64,000 nt of DNA from Aristolochia californica (GCA_029961685.1 JARWKL010000010.1:5381769-5445768), one strand, 5' to 3'; numbered from the stretch's first letter, positions 21,825 through 33,271 are shown. The notes: generated by a model not told the origin, from the sequence alone. Made by a program: numbers and translations.

Positions 21825-22275
21825 TGATGTAATTGTTTCCTTTCACCATTTCAAAAAAAAAAACTTGGTATCAAAGCAATAAGATCAAGTAATAGAGAAG
21901 CTTCAACCAGTTTTATTCCCTATTCTAAGTCTATCGAGACACCCATGGAAGTGAATCAAAATCTTCATGAAGACAATAGTCCAATGCTCAAGGGAAAGAC
22001 CATGTATGGACAACCAGTGGGTAAATTGATTTATACAACAATAACTCTACTCGACATTTAATTTTTTGAAAGTATGGTTAGCCAATTCATAGAAACCCCT
22101 AAGAAGATTTACTTAAGAGGCTGTCTAAAGACTATTGAGGTATCAGAAGGGAGCATCAAGGAAAGGCTTAGTATATAAGCTTCTTGGTCATTTGCAAATT
22201 GTAGAGTATTCTGATACTGATTATGGAAGTTGTAAGCTGGACAAGAAGTCAACCATTGGATACTATGTGTTTGTT

Positions 22276-22380
22276 TGACGAAACTTTTTTTTTTTTTAAG
22301 TAGTACTGAGTTATATTAAAATGCTCAAAAGAGCAAGATTACAAGGAGGGGGAACCATCCCAAATGTGGTGACGAAACTT
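22276..22380 (-). mobile_element. Short LINE 3'-end insertion in Copia RNase H
   Basis: The 11-bp duplication TGACGAAACTT (22276-22286, 22370-22380) flanks 83 bp that begin with a T-run and match the 3' end of the minus-strand LINE at 14266 (GCTCAAAAGAGCAA, TTACAA.GGAGGG). Removing it rejoins the Copia YVFV-RNL peptide. Confidence 0.9.
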
Positions 22381-23035
22381 AATCGACTGAAAGAGCAAGA
22401 AACAGAACGTGGTGAGGCACTCTAGTAGAAAGATAGAACACCAAGCAATGGCTCATAATGCGAGTGAATTTTTGCGGGCAAGATCTGTCTTAACTGAATT
22501 TCGGTTCGCTCTATGGTGATATATTCTGACAACCAAGTTGTCATCTTCATTGCTAATAATCTAGTCTTCCATGAAAGGACCAAGCATGTTTTGCAGTGAT
22601 AAGTGGTGCAATAGTCACTCTGTATGCTAAGTTTGTTGAACAGATTGGAGACATGTTTACTAAGGCTTTGGAAAAGACAAAGTTCAGGAATTTTTGTAAA
22701 AAAACTGGGACTTCTTGGTATATATGCTCCAATTTGGGGAGTGTTGAATTATATGTAATGATATTTTGGTCCTTTTACCTTACTTATATTATCCCTCTAG
22801 AGTAGGAACATGTTGTACCATATGATAGTTATACGATTCATTTATTAGTTTTTATGTCATATAATTAGGACATACAAGAATGGAGGAGAGGGGAATTTCT
22901 GACAATGAATTCTATTTTCACTCGAGTGATACATAATAACGGAGAGATCAATTTCTGACCTTTCAAAGAGTGCAGCATCAATGCACTCTTCTCTCTCGCA
23001 TCTTTCTTCCTTTTTTTGGTTTACTACTTTCAACA

Positions 23036-23213
23036 AAAAGATTGAGGTGGAGAGATCAACTATGCTGACCTATTCTATTTCACAAAAGTGATACAACCTG
23101 GTGCATTATTCCTCTTCCCTAACTTATTTACTTTCCTAATTTCTGATTTTCCAAGCACAAATCTGGTTTATTTTAGAACTCTGTCAATAGTTTGAACTCC
23201 ATCTACTGGAAAA

Positions 23214-23252
<39 letters not shown>

Positions 23253-23704
23253 GTTTTTTACCCTTTCACCCATACATTAAAAATATAAGTAGAGAAGTTC
23301 ATTTCAGGCACTATTAGTGCACAAGAAAAGTTTCAAGGGAGTGTAAATTCTCTACACAAAGTGCCTAAAATGTGCTAGTGCACATAGATGATTTAGGTAG
23401 ATTCACATTCCTTAGAGAGAGGAAACATTCTTTTAAGGAAAACAAAAAACAGAGAGTGAAATTCTATCTTAAAAGATAGAATTCCACTTTTCCTAAGGAA
23501 TTTTTGAGTGAAATGATGTAGATGATGTCATCCTCAACATCAATTATATATTTAAATTAAGAAGATAAATGTCCCCATTTTTCTTGTATACTTTCCATGT
23601 AAAAACACTAACATAGAAAAAGCATACTCTCTAGGGAAAGTGAATCATCAAAGAAATATTTTTTTTCAAATGGGCCAAGGAATGAACTTTCATTTTCTCC
23701 TTCC
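23036..23704. repeat. Intronic stretch with CT/AT microsatellite and palindrome
   Basis: There is no gene. (CT)12 at 23215-23238 runs into (AT)7 at 23239-23252. Further right an imperfect palindrome (about 23405-23510) has outer arms ATTCCTTAG / CTAAGGAAT and an inner hairpin ATTCTATCTT-AAAAGATAGAAT, MITE-like but without clear termini. Confidence 0.5.
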
Positions 23705-25033
23705 TTAGGGGGGGTTAGTCCACAATGAAGTGGAATGAATTACCCCCGCATTACTTAGTTCATCCCATTTATGGCATTAGTCTAGAATGATTTGAATTGA
23801 AGTGAGATAACACCATTTCATTCGCTCAGGCAAAAACGGGGGAAAGTTGTTTCCTACCTATTTTGCAAATCATCCACTTTCCACGCGCGACGCGCGTTGC
23901 TTCTTCCCCTCCCCCTTCTCGTCAGCCTCTCCAGACGCAGAACCCCCTCGGCCTCCCTCTCTTCCCCCCCCCCCCCCCCCCCCTCCTCCGCGATTTTTTT
24001 TCTTCCCTCTGCCCCCACCTCCGTCGCAGAGCACGGGAGGCTCTGTCACAGAGCCCCTCGGCCTCCCTCTCTTTCCGCCCCCCCCCCCCCCCCCCCCCCC
24101 CCCCCGTCGGCCTTCCTTCCTCCCTCTCTCGACCTCCGTCGCAGAGCACGGGAGGCCAGAGCCCCTCGGCCTCCTGGCTTCTCTTCTCTCTCGGCCTCCC
24201 TATTTTCTCCCTCTCGGCCCACCGTCGGAGCGTCGCCGCCATCGCCCGCTGCTGTTGCCAAGATCGCCGCAGAGGAAGACGAAGACGATATTTAATTTTT
24301 CCTAAGTTAGGAAAAATTAAACATCATCGGTTTAATTATCCAATTAATTAAACCATTAGTTTTTATTTTTTGTTAATATATTATTAAATAATAATATTTA
24401 AAATGTATATTATGTTATTGATAAATTAATATATTTATTTATTTATTATGTATTTATTTATTTATATTAAAAATAATGAGTTTTAATGTTAAACTATATC
24501 TTATGTTATTACAGAATAATTTATTTATTTATTATATTCACTTATGTTATTTTTAACTTTTTTTTTTTAAATAATTTATTCTAGTCACACGTAATTAGTA
24601 TATTAATTTATAATAAACTGTAATCATTAATTGGTTTAATTATCCAATTGTTATAATTAATTAAACCATAATTATTGTTTTAATTTATAATAAATTATAA
24701 TCATTAAGTAATATAATATAATTTTTCATTAATTAAGATATTAATATATTCTAATACTACACGTTAAATCACTTATAAGTGTAGTAACCACGTTTATTTT
24801 TGTTAATTATATGTTTAGGTATATGTTCTATTTAAGTATATTATAAAATGTTACTTATTCTCTTTTTTATATCATATTTTTCATTTAGGGGCACTAACAC
24901 TGGAATCTGTTTTCCAGCCACTTGAACTCGTCTATACTAACACCCAAACATGAATTGAAGTGGAAACAATTCATCTCACTTCAATTCAATTTTTCACTTC
25001 ATTCCCACTTCATTGTGGACTAACCCCCCCTTA
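23705..25033 (+). mobile_element. Harbinger-like non-autonomous transposon, copy A
   Basis: Termini GGGGGGGTTAGTCCACAATG (from 23708) and its inverted match CATTGTGGACTAACCCCCCC (to 25030) are flanked by TTA duplications (23705-23707, 25031-25033). A 3-bp TTA/TAA target and G-rich ends fit PIF/Harbinger. The left third is a GC-rich, pyrimidine tract with C-runs of 20 and 28. The rest is AT-rich. A 31-nt near-perfect palindrome (24291-24321) divides them. No transposase gene. It lies in KNL2 intron 4, close to exon 4. An asymmetric TA target reading (Tc1/mariner type) cannot be fully excluded. Confidence 0.85.
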
Positions 25034-25210
25034 GGTGATCTACTTTCTCCATACTATCCACCCTCCCTCTTCCACCACAAAACACCAGGACAGACCTTTC
25101 AGAGTAATCACTCTATAGTTCAGTTATATGCATTTAAACCTCACAAGGTCATATTAGTTACTAAAATTCAAGTAAGATCATAAGATCATAGAGTGTCAAT
25201 ATCAACTTAC

Positions 25211-26194
25211 CTCTGGTGTAGAACCTGATTTCATGCTTTTCTTCTTTCCAAATTTGGTATTATTATTTTCCTGCTTCACCTTTACCACATGAGTATGTCG
25301 AATAGGTGACTGAATATTGGGGCTTATGGCAGTAGTAGTGATCTCACTCTTCACCTCTTTAAGGCTATCTGCAGTTGTCTGATTCTTTTTACCTTTGTCT
25401 TTCAAATTTTGCAATCTGCTACTTGATCCTCTCGTCTGAGAGGTATTTGCACCAACCTTAAGATCGTCCTTTTCCCCTTCTGAGGCAATGACATTTTTCC
25501 CATTATAACAAGGCTCTGCCTTTTGATCCGCCCATGATTTACCTGCACAACTACTCCTTTTGAGAACTTTATTTCCGTCTTCACAGAACGGTTCTCGACT
25601 TTCCTCTTTACTGTTTGTTAAACTCTGTGTCGTAGAGGTTTGACTTTCCTTGCAAATCACTTCACCTTGAGATGGATTTACTTTCCTGCCCACAGACCGT
25701 GATTTTTTTCTACATCTTAATCTTGACTTAATGTCAGAAGAACTTTTAATAGCCTCATTTCTAGACTCACTCAGACATTCTGGATGCACACCTTCTCCTC
25801 TCTTCACTTCAATAAGATTTCTTCTTTCTCGTTCTGTGAAGGTACTCGAGCTGCAGTTCCATGCATCACTGGCAACAAACCTGTGTCCTTCCTTCTCGCA
25901 GCTTACATTTGTTTCACTTCTAACAGAGGCTTTCTCTTCCATAGATGAACAGCTGAAGCTTGCATTTTGATTTTTGCTGCCTTCATTCTCCAAACCATTG
26001 TCACCAAAGTTTTGAACGTATTTAACAAGGTTATTGATGGAGGCTACAGATGAAGCAAAAGCAATTGGAGTCTTCGATGATTCATCAAAAGAAGTCACTC
26101 TTGTTGGAGATCTTCCAGCCACACCTTCTTTAAGATGATCAATGGTGTGTATATCCCAATCAAAAGGAAATCCCATCATAAAAATGCTGCAAAC
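25211..26194 (-). CDS. KNL2: KNL2 exon 4, end of SANTA domain and central region
   Basis: The acceptor CCCACTGAACAG precedes a phase-0 exon of 328 codons starting VCSIFMMGFPFDWD. Joined to exon 3 (NGFSKE) this gives the end of the SANTA domain, which in plants reads ENGF..EV....FGFPP.WE. The remaining 300 residues are hydrophilic, rich in Ser, Lys, Glu and Asn, with short basic clusters (KSRLRCRKKSRSVGRK, KFGKKKSMKSGS) that could act as nuclear localisation or DNA-contact segments. No folded domain is visible, as expected for the KNL2 middle. The donor is GTAAGT after CCAGAG. Confidence 0.88.
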
Positions 26195-26565
26195 CTGTTC
26201 AGTGGGTTGTCAGAAGTAATATGATGTGAAATTAAAGAAAGTAATATTAAGAAGCACCAAGGCCTTCAGCTGAGTGGCCATATGAATCGTTTTGAATGTA
26301 AGGACATGGGTCCAAGTCAGTAGGATATGGTATTTGTCAACAGATGATTTATACTAAGGGAATTTCAGTCATTACGCGGTCCAGGGGTAGTCATGTCATT
26401 GTGCCTGTTAGTAGTCTCCTTTTAAGTGTTTGGTAGGTATATTTATGTTGATGGAGCAGTATTGTCTTATTGTATTTTGTAACTTAAAAGTGTCTTAAGT
26501 AATAGGCATTTATGGTTTGGGGAAATTTAGTCCTCAGATGGAATATTTTATTAACAGAACAGATA
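26195..26565. other. Intronic stretch, partial LTR-like sequence
   Basis: This is the start of KNL2 intron 3. From about 26440 to 26565 the sequence resembles the 3' LTR beginning at 32531 (shared TTGTATTTTG.AACTTAAAA, GGAATATT.TATTAA.AGA), suggesting a plus-strand LTR fragment. Nothing else is recognised. Confidence 0.35.
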
Positions 26566-28075
26566 TGTTAAAAAATTTGCCTTGATCAAAAAAAGAGAAC
26601 AGATCTAAGGGAGAGAGCTTGACCAATCAACCCTACTCTCCTCTTCTCTTCTTTGCACAAACTGCTTGAAAAATAAGAATCCTGGAGAGATTTAGAAGAG
26701 AGGGATAGAAGAAATTGAGAAGAGAAGAGAGTTTGAGGAAAAACAGCAAGAGCTGCTTTGAGATTAGGCCCAAAATTCAAGCCCGTCCCCTCTTTATAAC
26801 ATCAGAGTGGCTTGATGTATAAGGACAATAATGCCCCAAGGTACAATATCCCTTATAACTTTCTTTAATACAAAACAAAATTATACTAAATTTGAAACAT
26901 AGTATAAAGACAAGTAACCTAACATGCTGGAATCATATGACCTACACATGAGTTTCGTAAAATGACCAAACTACCCTTGCATCAGTATTTTAACATTCTC
27001 CCCCAAGCTGGAGAGTAAATAACCATTAGTCCTAGCTAGTCACAAAATGCAAGATGTTCACACTCTCTAAGAGGTATGTGAACACGTCTCCAAGTTGTTC
27101 TGAAGACCACATAAAGACAAATAACCTAACATGCTGGAATCATATGACCTCCACATGAGTTTGGTAAATGACCAAACTACCCTTGCATCAGTATTTTAAT
27201 ACTCCCCCTCAAGTTGAAGAGCGAATTACCAATAGTCCCAGCTAGTCACAAAATGCAAGGTGTTCACGCCTTCCAAGAGGTTTTGTGAACACATCTTCAA
27301 GTTGTTCTGAAGACTTCACATACAGGGTTCCTTTGCATGCAACATCCCTAATGAAGTGCCAATCAACTTTTATATACTTTGTCCTTTCATGGAACACCGA
27401 ACAATTGGCTATGAATATAGCAGTTTGATCATCACATTTCATAACTATAGGTTCGGGAGTAGGAACCCAAACTCAACAAGAACATATTTTGCCTACATAA
27501 GCTCACTAACTGTATGAGCCGTCACCCTGTATTTTGCTTATGCACTAGATCTAGCAATGACAGTTTGTTTCTTGCTCTTCCAACTCCTAGGTTACCTCCA
27601 ACAGAACAACAGTAACCAATAGTAGATCTTCTATCCATTTTACACCCAGCATAAATTACATCTGAATATCCCAATCCATCAACCTTTTCTCATTTTGAGT
27701 ATATAATAAGTCTTTCCCAGGAGCACCTTTCATATATTTCAAAATTCTTTGAGGCGCCTCTAAAAGTACTAGTTTTTGGTTTTCCATGAATTGGCTTACT
27801 ACTTTTGGGTAGGATATATCCAACCCAGTAACCGTTGCATAAATCAATTTTTCAAGTAGGTGTCTATACTGGATCTTATCCTTGAGAACAAGACAGTGAG
27901 AGTCATGAAGTTCAGCATTTACTTCTAAAGGAGTATCCACTAGCTTAACTCCCAAGAAACCATACTCTTGCAACATATATACAATATACTACATAGAACA
28001 ACACCCTTCTTGCTCCAAGCAACTTCAATACCTAGAAAATATTTCAATTGTCCCAAATCTTTAGTTTGAAAGTGT
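26566..28075 (-). mobile_element. Copia remnant with 3' LTR, minus strand
   Basis: The LTR 26566-26995 has inverted ends TGTTAAAA / TTTTAACA. It is followed by a polypurine tract (minus-strand AGCTTGGGGGAG, near 26996-27010). The minus strand then encodes RNase H (ERTKYIKVDWHFIRDV, YVKSSEQLEDVFTKPLG), then RT-end pieces (VKLVDTPLEVNAELH, TGLDISYPKVVSQFME, RILKYMKGAPGKDLLY). The region 27020-27200 duplicates the RNase H tail, LTR end and polypurine junction. The 5' half is missing. It lies in KNL2 intron 3. Confidence 0.8.
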
Positions 28076-28620
28076 CTAGACAATTATGTTTGTACTTTCT
28101 AAATTCCTTCCAAGTCACTCCCCTTGACCACACCGGTCTATAGTATTTATTACTTCAATACCATCCTCTAACTCATACCCTTCCCCCACACAGTTCAACC
28201 ATGCTCATAACGAACCTCCCCACAAATCTTCCCTCACTCCCTTTTACCACACCTGGTCCTATCTTCCGTCACACATCGCCCTCACTTAGATACAACACCC
28301 TACCCCTTTCCTCTCTCACAAGTTTCCTCCACATCTAACACAACCACCACTTATCACCTAGGAAAACCACCCTCCTAACCCTTGGACCCTCCCATCTCCC
28401 TTCACCTACCAAGCCACTCCTGCCTACTATATACTAGCCAATTCCACAATTCATCACTAAACTCTCACACTGTATTTCACCTTAGCCCCAACGTTTTCAC
28501 ACCATCATCATCGTCTACCTTTCAGTTGTACCCCAACATATCATCTCCTTCATAAGTCTCTAAACCACAACTGCACTCATCCCTCTTTCCCACCATGCAC
28601 CCTCCTATACTACCTTATCA
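28076..28620. other. Strongly G-depleted segment
   Basis: For about 500 bp the plus strand is nearly devoid of G (C, A and T only for long stretches) and then returns to normal composition near 28625. No ORF, repeat unit or known element was recognised. Confidence 0.6.
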
Positions 28621-29240
28621 CATAGGAGAGTCATCTTCCCCACATGATAGCACCTTCCAGAACTTGCCTTGTCAGACGTCATTTTCCCCGTTTCAAACAA
28701 GATGAAGTCCCAAAGATTCTCTTGAAAGAAGATAAAAATTGAGCTAGAAATCCCTTTGCATAATCTCTTTGGTACAGTGCAGCCACAAACCATGACAAGA
28801 AGTTCTAAACTTGAAACAACAACTGAAAGCATGTCGAAACCTCCACCAACTGAGAGGCAGGATGTGGTTGTGACTTTTTTACAAGAGGAAGCTAATTCAA
28901 CATCTATAGAGGCTCCTTCAAGCTTGCTCTTGCCGGTCCCTTGGGCTGAGGGTGCCCAAGTTGAATGCTTCATCATCAATGTAACGGCAAACCTTTCCCA
29001 ACCAACAAGCAATCATGCTCAACTTGTTTCTTCAAAAAATGGGGCCCCACTCGAGTTCTTGTGCAAGAATCACTTCATTTCAATTCTTTGTGGCCTCTAA
29101 CTCATGTGCCACTTGATCCTCCATTGAGAGGAGTCATCAATCAAAGCCCAAGACTATGAGACAATGGATAACACAAGTAACAATAGTCATAGCCGAACCT
29201 CTAAGACAATGTTCTTGGGTGTTGCAATGATAGCACATGA
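28621..29240. other. Unassigned intronic stretch
   Basis: Overlapping open frames on both strands (28605-29012 minus, 28756-29100 plus) have no recognisable motif and read through one another. No gene is called here. Confidence 0.3.
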
Positions 29241-29650
29241 ACACTGAGGGTATGCTTGTAATTATTTTATAAGTAGAGGGGTAGTTTAGAAATTTAGCAC
29301 CAGCTTGGGGACCTGTCCCTTCTCCATTTGGAGAGTGTTCCTTGCTGAATTAGGAGCTCCCTAGACAGTAGTTTCATAGTTTATCTGCCTTTAGTAGTTT
29401 CATGGTTTATTTGGACTGATAGTACCCTTTTTATTTATGTTTCCGAGTTTCACTAAAATTGTATTCTTTCTTCTATAAAAGGAGAAGTGCATGGCTAGGG
29501 GAAGGGAGATTGAAACCCTATGCCTTTTCTTTTATTACTGCTGCTTTTTCAATTTCCTTACTAGAGAAAGGGAGCTCGATCAGTCTAGTTGCGGCCGAAG
29601 TAAAACCCTGGAGATGAACCCTTTCGAAGAAAGGGCGAACAAGCTGGCCA
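29241..29650 (+). promoter_or_regulatory. Possible LTR with TATA box
   Basis: A TATA box (TTCTATAAAAGGAG, about 29472-29485) stands before a leader-like stretch in a sequence with repeated TAGTTTCATRGTTTAT units (about 29370-29415). It is plausible as an LTR fragment, but the ends and primer-binding site were not found. It abuts the truncated end of a LINE. Confidence 0.3.
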
Positions 29651-31195
29651 TCAGAGTATAATTCTACAAAAAAAGTTCGCTAGTGAGTCTGAAATAAGGG
29701 ATTGATCTGAGGTACTCTCACCATTGACGTTGAGTGTGTTGATGCAGTTGGCTCTTCTCCAAGCAGAGGTGACTACATGGAAGAGTTTAGTGTTGGCATC
29801 CCCCTCAACGAGCCAATTAAATCTTGCACGCTGCTTCCAATGCACGAGTTTACTATGAGCGAAGGACTGCATTTGCCCTTGGAGGGCGTATCTCTGAGTA
29901 ACTTCTGACGAAGAGAGGTTTATAGATTCCTCTTTAGAGTCAAGAGTGGAAATCTGAGAAAGGACGGAGGCTCTCTCGGCTGAGGAAGAGGCCTTTCTCG
30001 CAGAGGCCCATGATCGCTGCAACGGCTTCAGCATCTTGAACTTGGCTGGGAAATTCCACCCGATCGGGCCCGCCACCACCATCCTCTCCCGGAAGGACTG
30101 GGTAGAGGAGTCAAAAGAGGGGTCCGCCATCCGAGCATTGTTGAATCTGAAGGGGAGGGGGGAGCAACTGCCGAAGTGGGTATCTACCATAATCGGCCTA
30201 TGGTCGGAAACAACCCTATTGAGAACTTTGCTTGTGGCATTGCTGTATAACTAAAGCTAATCGTTGTTGGCTAAGAAGTGGTCAAGCTTGGTGTTGATTT
30301 TCAGGACTCTATGAATTTAGCTCATGGAGAAAAAGGGAGAGAAACCCATTGGGAGAAAACTAGATGAAGAAGAAGTTGTGGACTTGATGATCCTAACCCT
30401 CCCCTTGAAGCTCTATTTATAGATTTATGAAACTATTGTATTACAATAATACCCCTAAACTTAGGGTTTAGGGTTTAGGGTTTTAACCCAGAAACTTTAA
30501 CTTAATTACATCAATGCCATCTCTATGAGATGACTCTTTATTTACCATCCTGCCATCATTGTATGTGGACCTATGGGCCTTCTCCTTGATCTATGGGCCT
30601 TGAGCCCATCTTCTTTATCTCTTGGATCCATGGGTCTTCCTTGGTCTTATGGGCTTAGGCCCATCTTCTAATACACTTGAATATGTGAGCCTTCCTTGGT
30701 CGTGTGGGCTTGGGCCCCGTCTTCCAACACTTGGAGAGGACGGGGGGCTGTCTGCCGTTTGACCAAGTGAAGGTCTTCCCAGATAGGGTAACCTCATCAA
30801 GATCCCAGCTGCCAATAAAGTATGCAAATAGCTTCATGGAGGTAGTGATTCTCCAGGAGGGCGGGGATTTCTCGTGGCAAAAGCGTGTAACATTGAAGTC
30901 TCCCACAAGCATCAGATGAATGGGCCACCTCTGACAAGTCCTCACAAGGTCATCCCAGAAGAGATGTCTCTCATGGTGTCTAGTAGGACCCTACACACCC
31001 ACAAGGCACCAAATGTTCCCTGATCATTTGTCTCTCAATTTAATTCTAAGGGAGTAAGTGTCACAAAAGCGATCAAGCACCTCAATGGTATTAGTGTCCC
31101 ACACAATCAGAATGCCGCCAGCCGTTCCAATCGCTTCTACAAAAATCCATCCAAGCTCCTTACGAGGCCACAGCTCACGGATTCAATAACAAGAA
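29651..31195 (-). mobile_element. Plant LINE fragment, endonuclease to pre-RT region
   Basis: The minus strand encodes endonuclease pieces (EAIGTAGGILIVWDT; HERHLFWDDL; MLVGDFNVTRF with the catalytic GDFN; DEVTLSGKTFTWSNG, LDHFLANND, VVSDHRPI) and then the linker before RT (FAHSKLVHWKQRARFNWLVE, GDANTKLFHVVTSAWRRANC). It is interrupted by a solo LTR at 30292-30729 whose removal restores VLSKLDHFL. The RT and 3' end are missing, so it is truncated near 29651. It lies in KNL2 intron 3. Confidence 0.85.
30287..30734 (-). mobile_element. Solo LTR with telo-box and site II-like motifs
   Basis: The LTR 30292-30729 (438 bp) starts TGTTGATTTT and ends CTTCCAACA. It is bounded by the perfect duplication CTTGG (30287-30291, 30730-30734). 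The minus strand has a TATA box (CTATAAATAGAG). Telo-box repeats (TTAGGGTTTAGGGTTTAGGG, about 30460-30480) and several GGGCCT / GGCCCA copies (30570-30720) resemble the telo box plus site II module of plant growth-related promoters. Confidence 0.9.
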
Positions 31196-31379
31196 GATTG
31201 AAAACAACCCAAGAAAGCAAGCTTGCTTTCTCTACCTAGATCAACAGCCAAACACTTTGCATATCCATACATCACAAACCACAATACATGGAGTTGTTCT
31301 CCTAACGTCAGCTCATATATTGATCCCAATTGTTATCTTGAATGACATATATTGATCTCTATTGTTATGACTGAAGTTT

Positions 31380-32760
31380 GGCATTAAGTCAAGAACACCT
31401 TTTTTAAGTAGAATATCAGAAAGGAGGTGTATATGGAATAACCTCTTGGATTTGTTGCTTTAGGGGAGAATGATAAGTTCTATTGATTGAAAAAGGTTAT
31501 TGATTACCTTAAAAAAATCCTAGGGCTCAGTATGACAAATTCAATAAGGTTGTCATGCTCCTTGGATTTAGTAAGTCAGAGCATTTGGTTTGCACTAGAG
31601 AGATATATTGATAGGGTCAGTTTAACCGTTTGTGTAGATAACATTGTTATTTTATGCATTGATTGACAAAGAATTTGGGACATGAAGATATATTTGAAAG
31701 AACATTTCCAAACCAAGGACTTATGACACCTGAAATTCTTTATAGGAATTGAAGTTACAAGCAACAAGGAAGCATTGTGTCGTCACAGAGGAAATACATT
31801 ATTAATCTGTTGTTTGAGACAGACTTACTAGGAGCAAAACCAACAAAAACCTTAATATAAATAAATGCAAATTTACATTATGAATAAGTTGATATACACT
31901 ACAGCGATTCGGCCTAATATTTCTTATGTAGTCGTCATCACAAGTCAATTTATGGAAAACCCAAGATGAATTCACCTTGATGCAGTGCAAAGAATGTTGA
32001 GACATCTAAAAAGGACTCTTAGGAAAGGCCTATGATATAAACCTCATGACAATCTTAATATGGTCAGATACATATTATGCAAGTTTGAAAGTCGAAATGA
32101 GATCGACCAGTGGTTACTGCACTTTGTGTGCGATAATCTTGTCACATGGTAAGGATTACTACTTGGTGAAATCTAGTGTTGAGCCTAGGTATAAAGCCAT
32201 GGTAAATATACCCTGCGAACCTCTACAGATTAAGTCGATATGAGATAATTTGGTGTCACAACCAATAAGCCAATGGTGATAATTTATGATAAGCAGACTA
32301 GTATCTTCATTATGAGTAACCTAGTATTCCATGAAAAGACTACACATATTGAATAGATTGTTATTTTATTTGAGATGCAATTGTGACTAGAAAAAACATA
32401 ACTCCAAATATATACTTTGAAAATCAACTTAGTAAATTTTTTTTGAAGGCCATGAACAAGAAGGAAAATTCAATGTATATTGTAACAAACCGATACCATT
32501 TGATGCCTACGTTTATGTTGCTGGGGGTATTGTTGACATATTGTATTTTGCAACTTAAAACTTTTTCAAGTCGGGGTATTTAAGCTCTCATGTGATATTC
32601 TATTAATAGAATGGATTTGAGAGAGAGGGGGCAAGCAGTCAACCCTATTCTCTATTTCTATTCCTCATGCAAACTTCCGGATGCTGTATTTCTTTATTCT
32701 CTGCTCAATTTCTTCTCCAAATCTCAATTTTACAGGATTCAATATTAAAAAAAAAGAATT
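31380..32760 (+). mobile_element. Copia remnant, RT to 3' LTR
   Basis: Plus-strand translation with many breaks gives VYMEXPLGFVALGENDKFY, RLSCSLDLVS, LTVCVDNIVIL (YVDDIVI box changed to CVDN), IYLKEHFQTKDLXHLKFFIG, FMENPR.IHLDAVQRMLRHLK, then the RNase H tail (STSGYCTL; NLVFHEKTTHIE). A short G-run precedes TGTTGACATATTG at 32531, the probable start of the 3' LTR, whose end is unclear. It lies in KNL2 intron 3. Confidence 0.65.
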
Positions 32761-32850
32761 GAAAAGTAGAAAACAGTTCAGCAATGAGATATTATATCAA
32801 AAAGAAATAAGTTAACAGAAAAAGTTATTTGAAAAAGATAAAGATTTAAC

Positions 32851-32995
32851 CTCTTTGGAGAATCCATTTTGATATGTATGTAATCTGTTTATGAGACCCT
32901 CAATCTTAACCATGATACCATCAGCAGTCTCCAAATTCCACGAATCATGCCTCTTTACAATTGCTGAGGAACAGAAAACTCTGCTAGCTTTTTGC
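32851..32995 (-). CDS. KNL2: KNL2 exon 3, SANTA domain core
   Basis: The acceptor GTATTTCAG is followed by a 145-nt exon that completes a split glycine codon. It encodes QKASRVFCSSAIVKRHDSWN and then LETADGIMVKIEGLINRLHT ending NGFSKE. These are diagnostic SANTA signatures (RVFSSAPIxKRYD, LETxDGIxVxxxGxINxxRTxENGF). The donor is GTTAAA after AAAGAG, leaving phase 0 for exon 4, which lies 6.7 kb away. Confidence 0.92.
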
Positions 32996-33271
32996 CTGAA
33001 ATACGTCAAGGGTAGAGAACCAGAACATGAAGATGAGAAATTTTTGAGAAAGCAGAAAGAGTAAGGAATAAAAAAGAAGGAAGAAAGTGTCCATCAATGA
33101 CTCGCCAAATAAGCACTAATTTGCAAAGAGACACTTAAATGGTGGAGGAAACACTCTGATCCTCTACAGTTCCCAAAATACGGCAAAGTCTCGCGCACAA
33201 GAAAAATCAATTACAAAAAGAAAAAATTGAAACATCACGATATAAAATAGTATCGCCACGAATTAACTCAC

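Larger units (their letters stand above)
16491..21861 (+). mobile_element. Near full-length plant LINE in a Copia primer-binding site
   Basis: The element is flanked by the 14-bp duplication AACTTGGTATCAAA (16477-16490, 21862-21875). ORF2 starts near 16999 with the endonuclease (MIIVSWNVRGIG, then QESNAS with the catalytic Glu, GVYGPTRYQDRQLFWDDLL). The GDFN region is deleted. The RT has APGPDGY, RNILDFAM, FEKAFDRVN. The YADD box reads FANG, so the enzyme is dead. RT-distal (LTLLKSCLVGLPNYYLLF), zf-RVT (KIKFFIWTAIREKIL) and RNase H (SIKLNFDGSTLG, GFGGVFRNSSGE) domains follow, with a 35-C run in the 3' UTR (21790-21824). Many stops. It carries a solo LTR and a SMART. Confidence 0.9.
16153..23035 (+). 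mobile_element. Copia element with two LTRs, split by a LINE
   Basis: The 5' LTR (16153 to about 16477) and the 3' LTR (22742-23035) share GAATTATATGTRA, ATTTTGGTCCTTTTACCTTAC and the TTTGGTTTACTACTTT-type end. A Met-tRNA primer-binding site (TTGGTATCAAA) follows the 5' LTR, and a purine tract (AATTTGGGGAG) precedes the 3' LTR. Internal sequence is reduced to about 870 bp (21876-22741) with RNase H pieces (VEYSDTDYGSCKLDKKSTIG, IGDMFTKALEKTKFRNF). The LINE 16491-21861 sits in the primer-binding site. It lies in KNL2 intron 4. Confidence 0.82.

Noticed and set aside
23847..24351. Long Pro/Ser-rich and Gly/Arg-rich frames on both strands
   Set aside because: They arise from C-runs and the pyrimidine block of Harbinger copy A; they are overlapping in all frames and have no conserved motif.
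23705..25033. Tc1/mariner interpretation (TA duplication) for copies A and B
   Set aside because: Copy A has perfect symmetrical ends with TTA duplications; the related large element encodes Harbinger proteins. TA can be read only with asymmetric ends.
28605..29100. Overlapping frames of 135 and 114 codons
   Set aside because: No motif, mutual overlap on opposite strands and no splice or promoter context.
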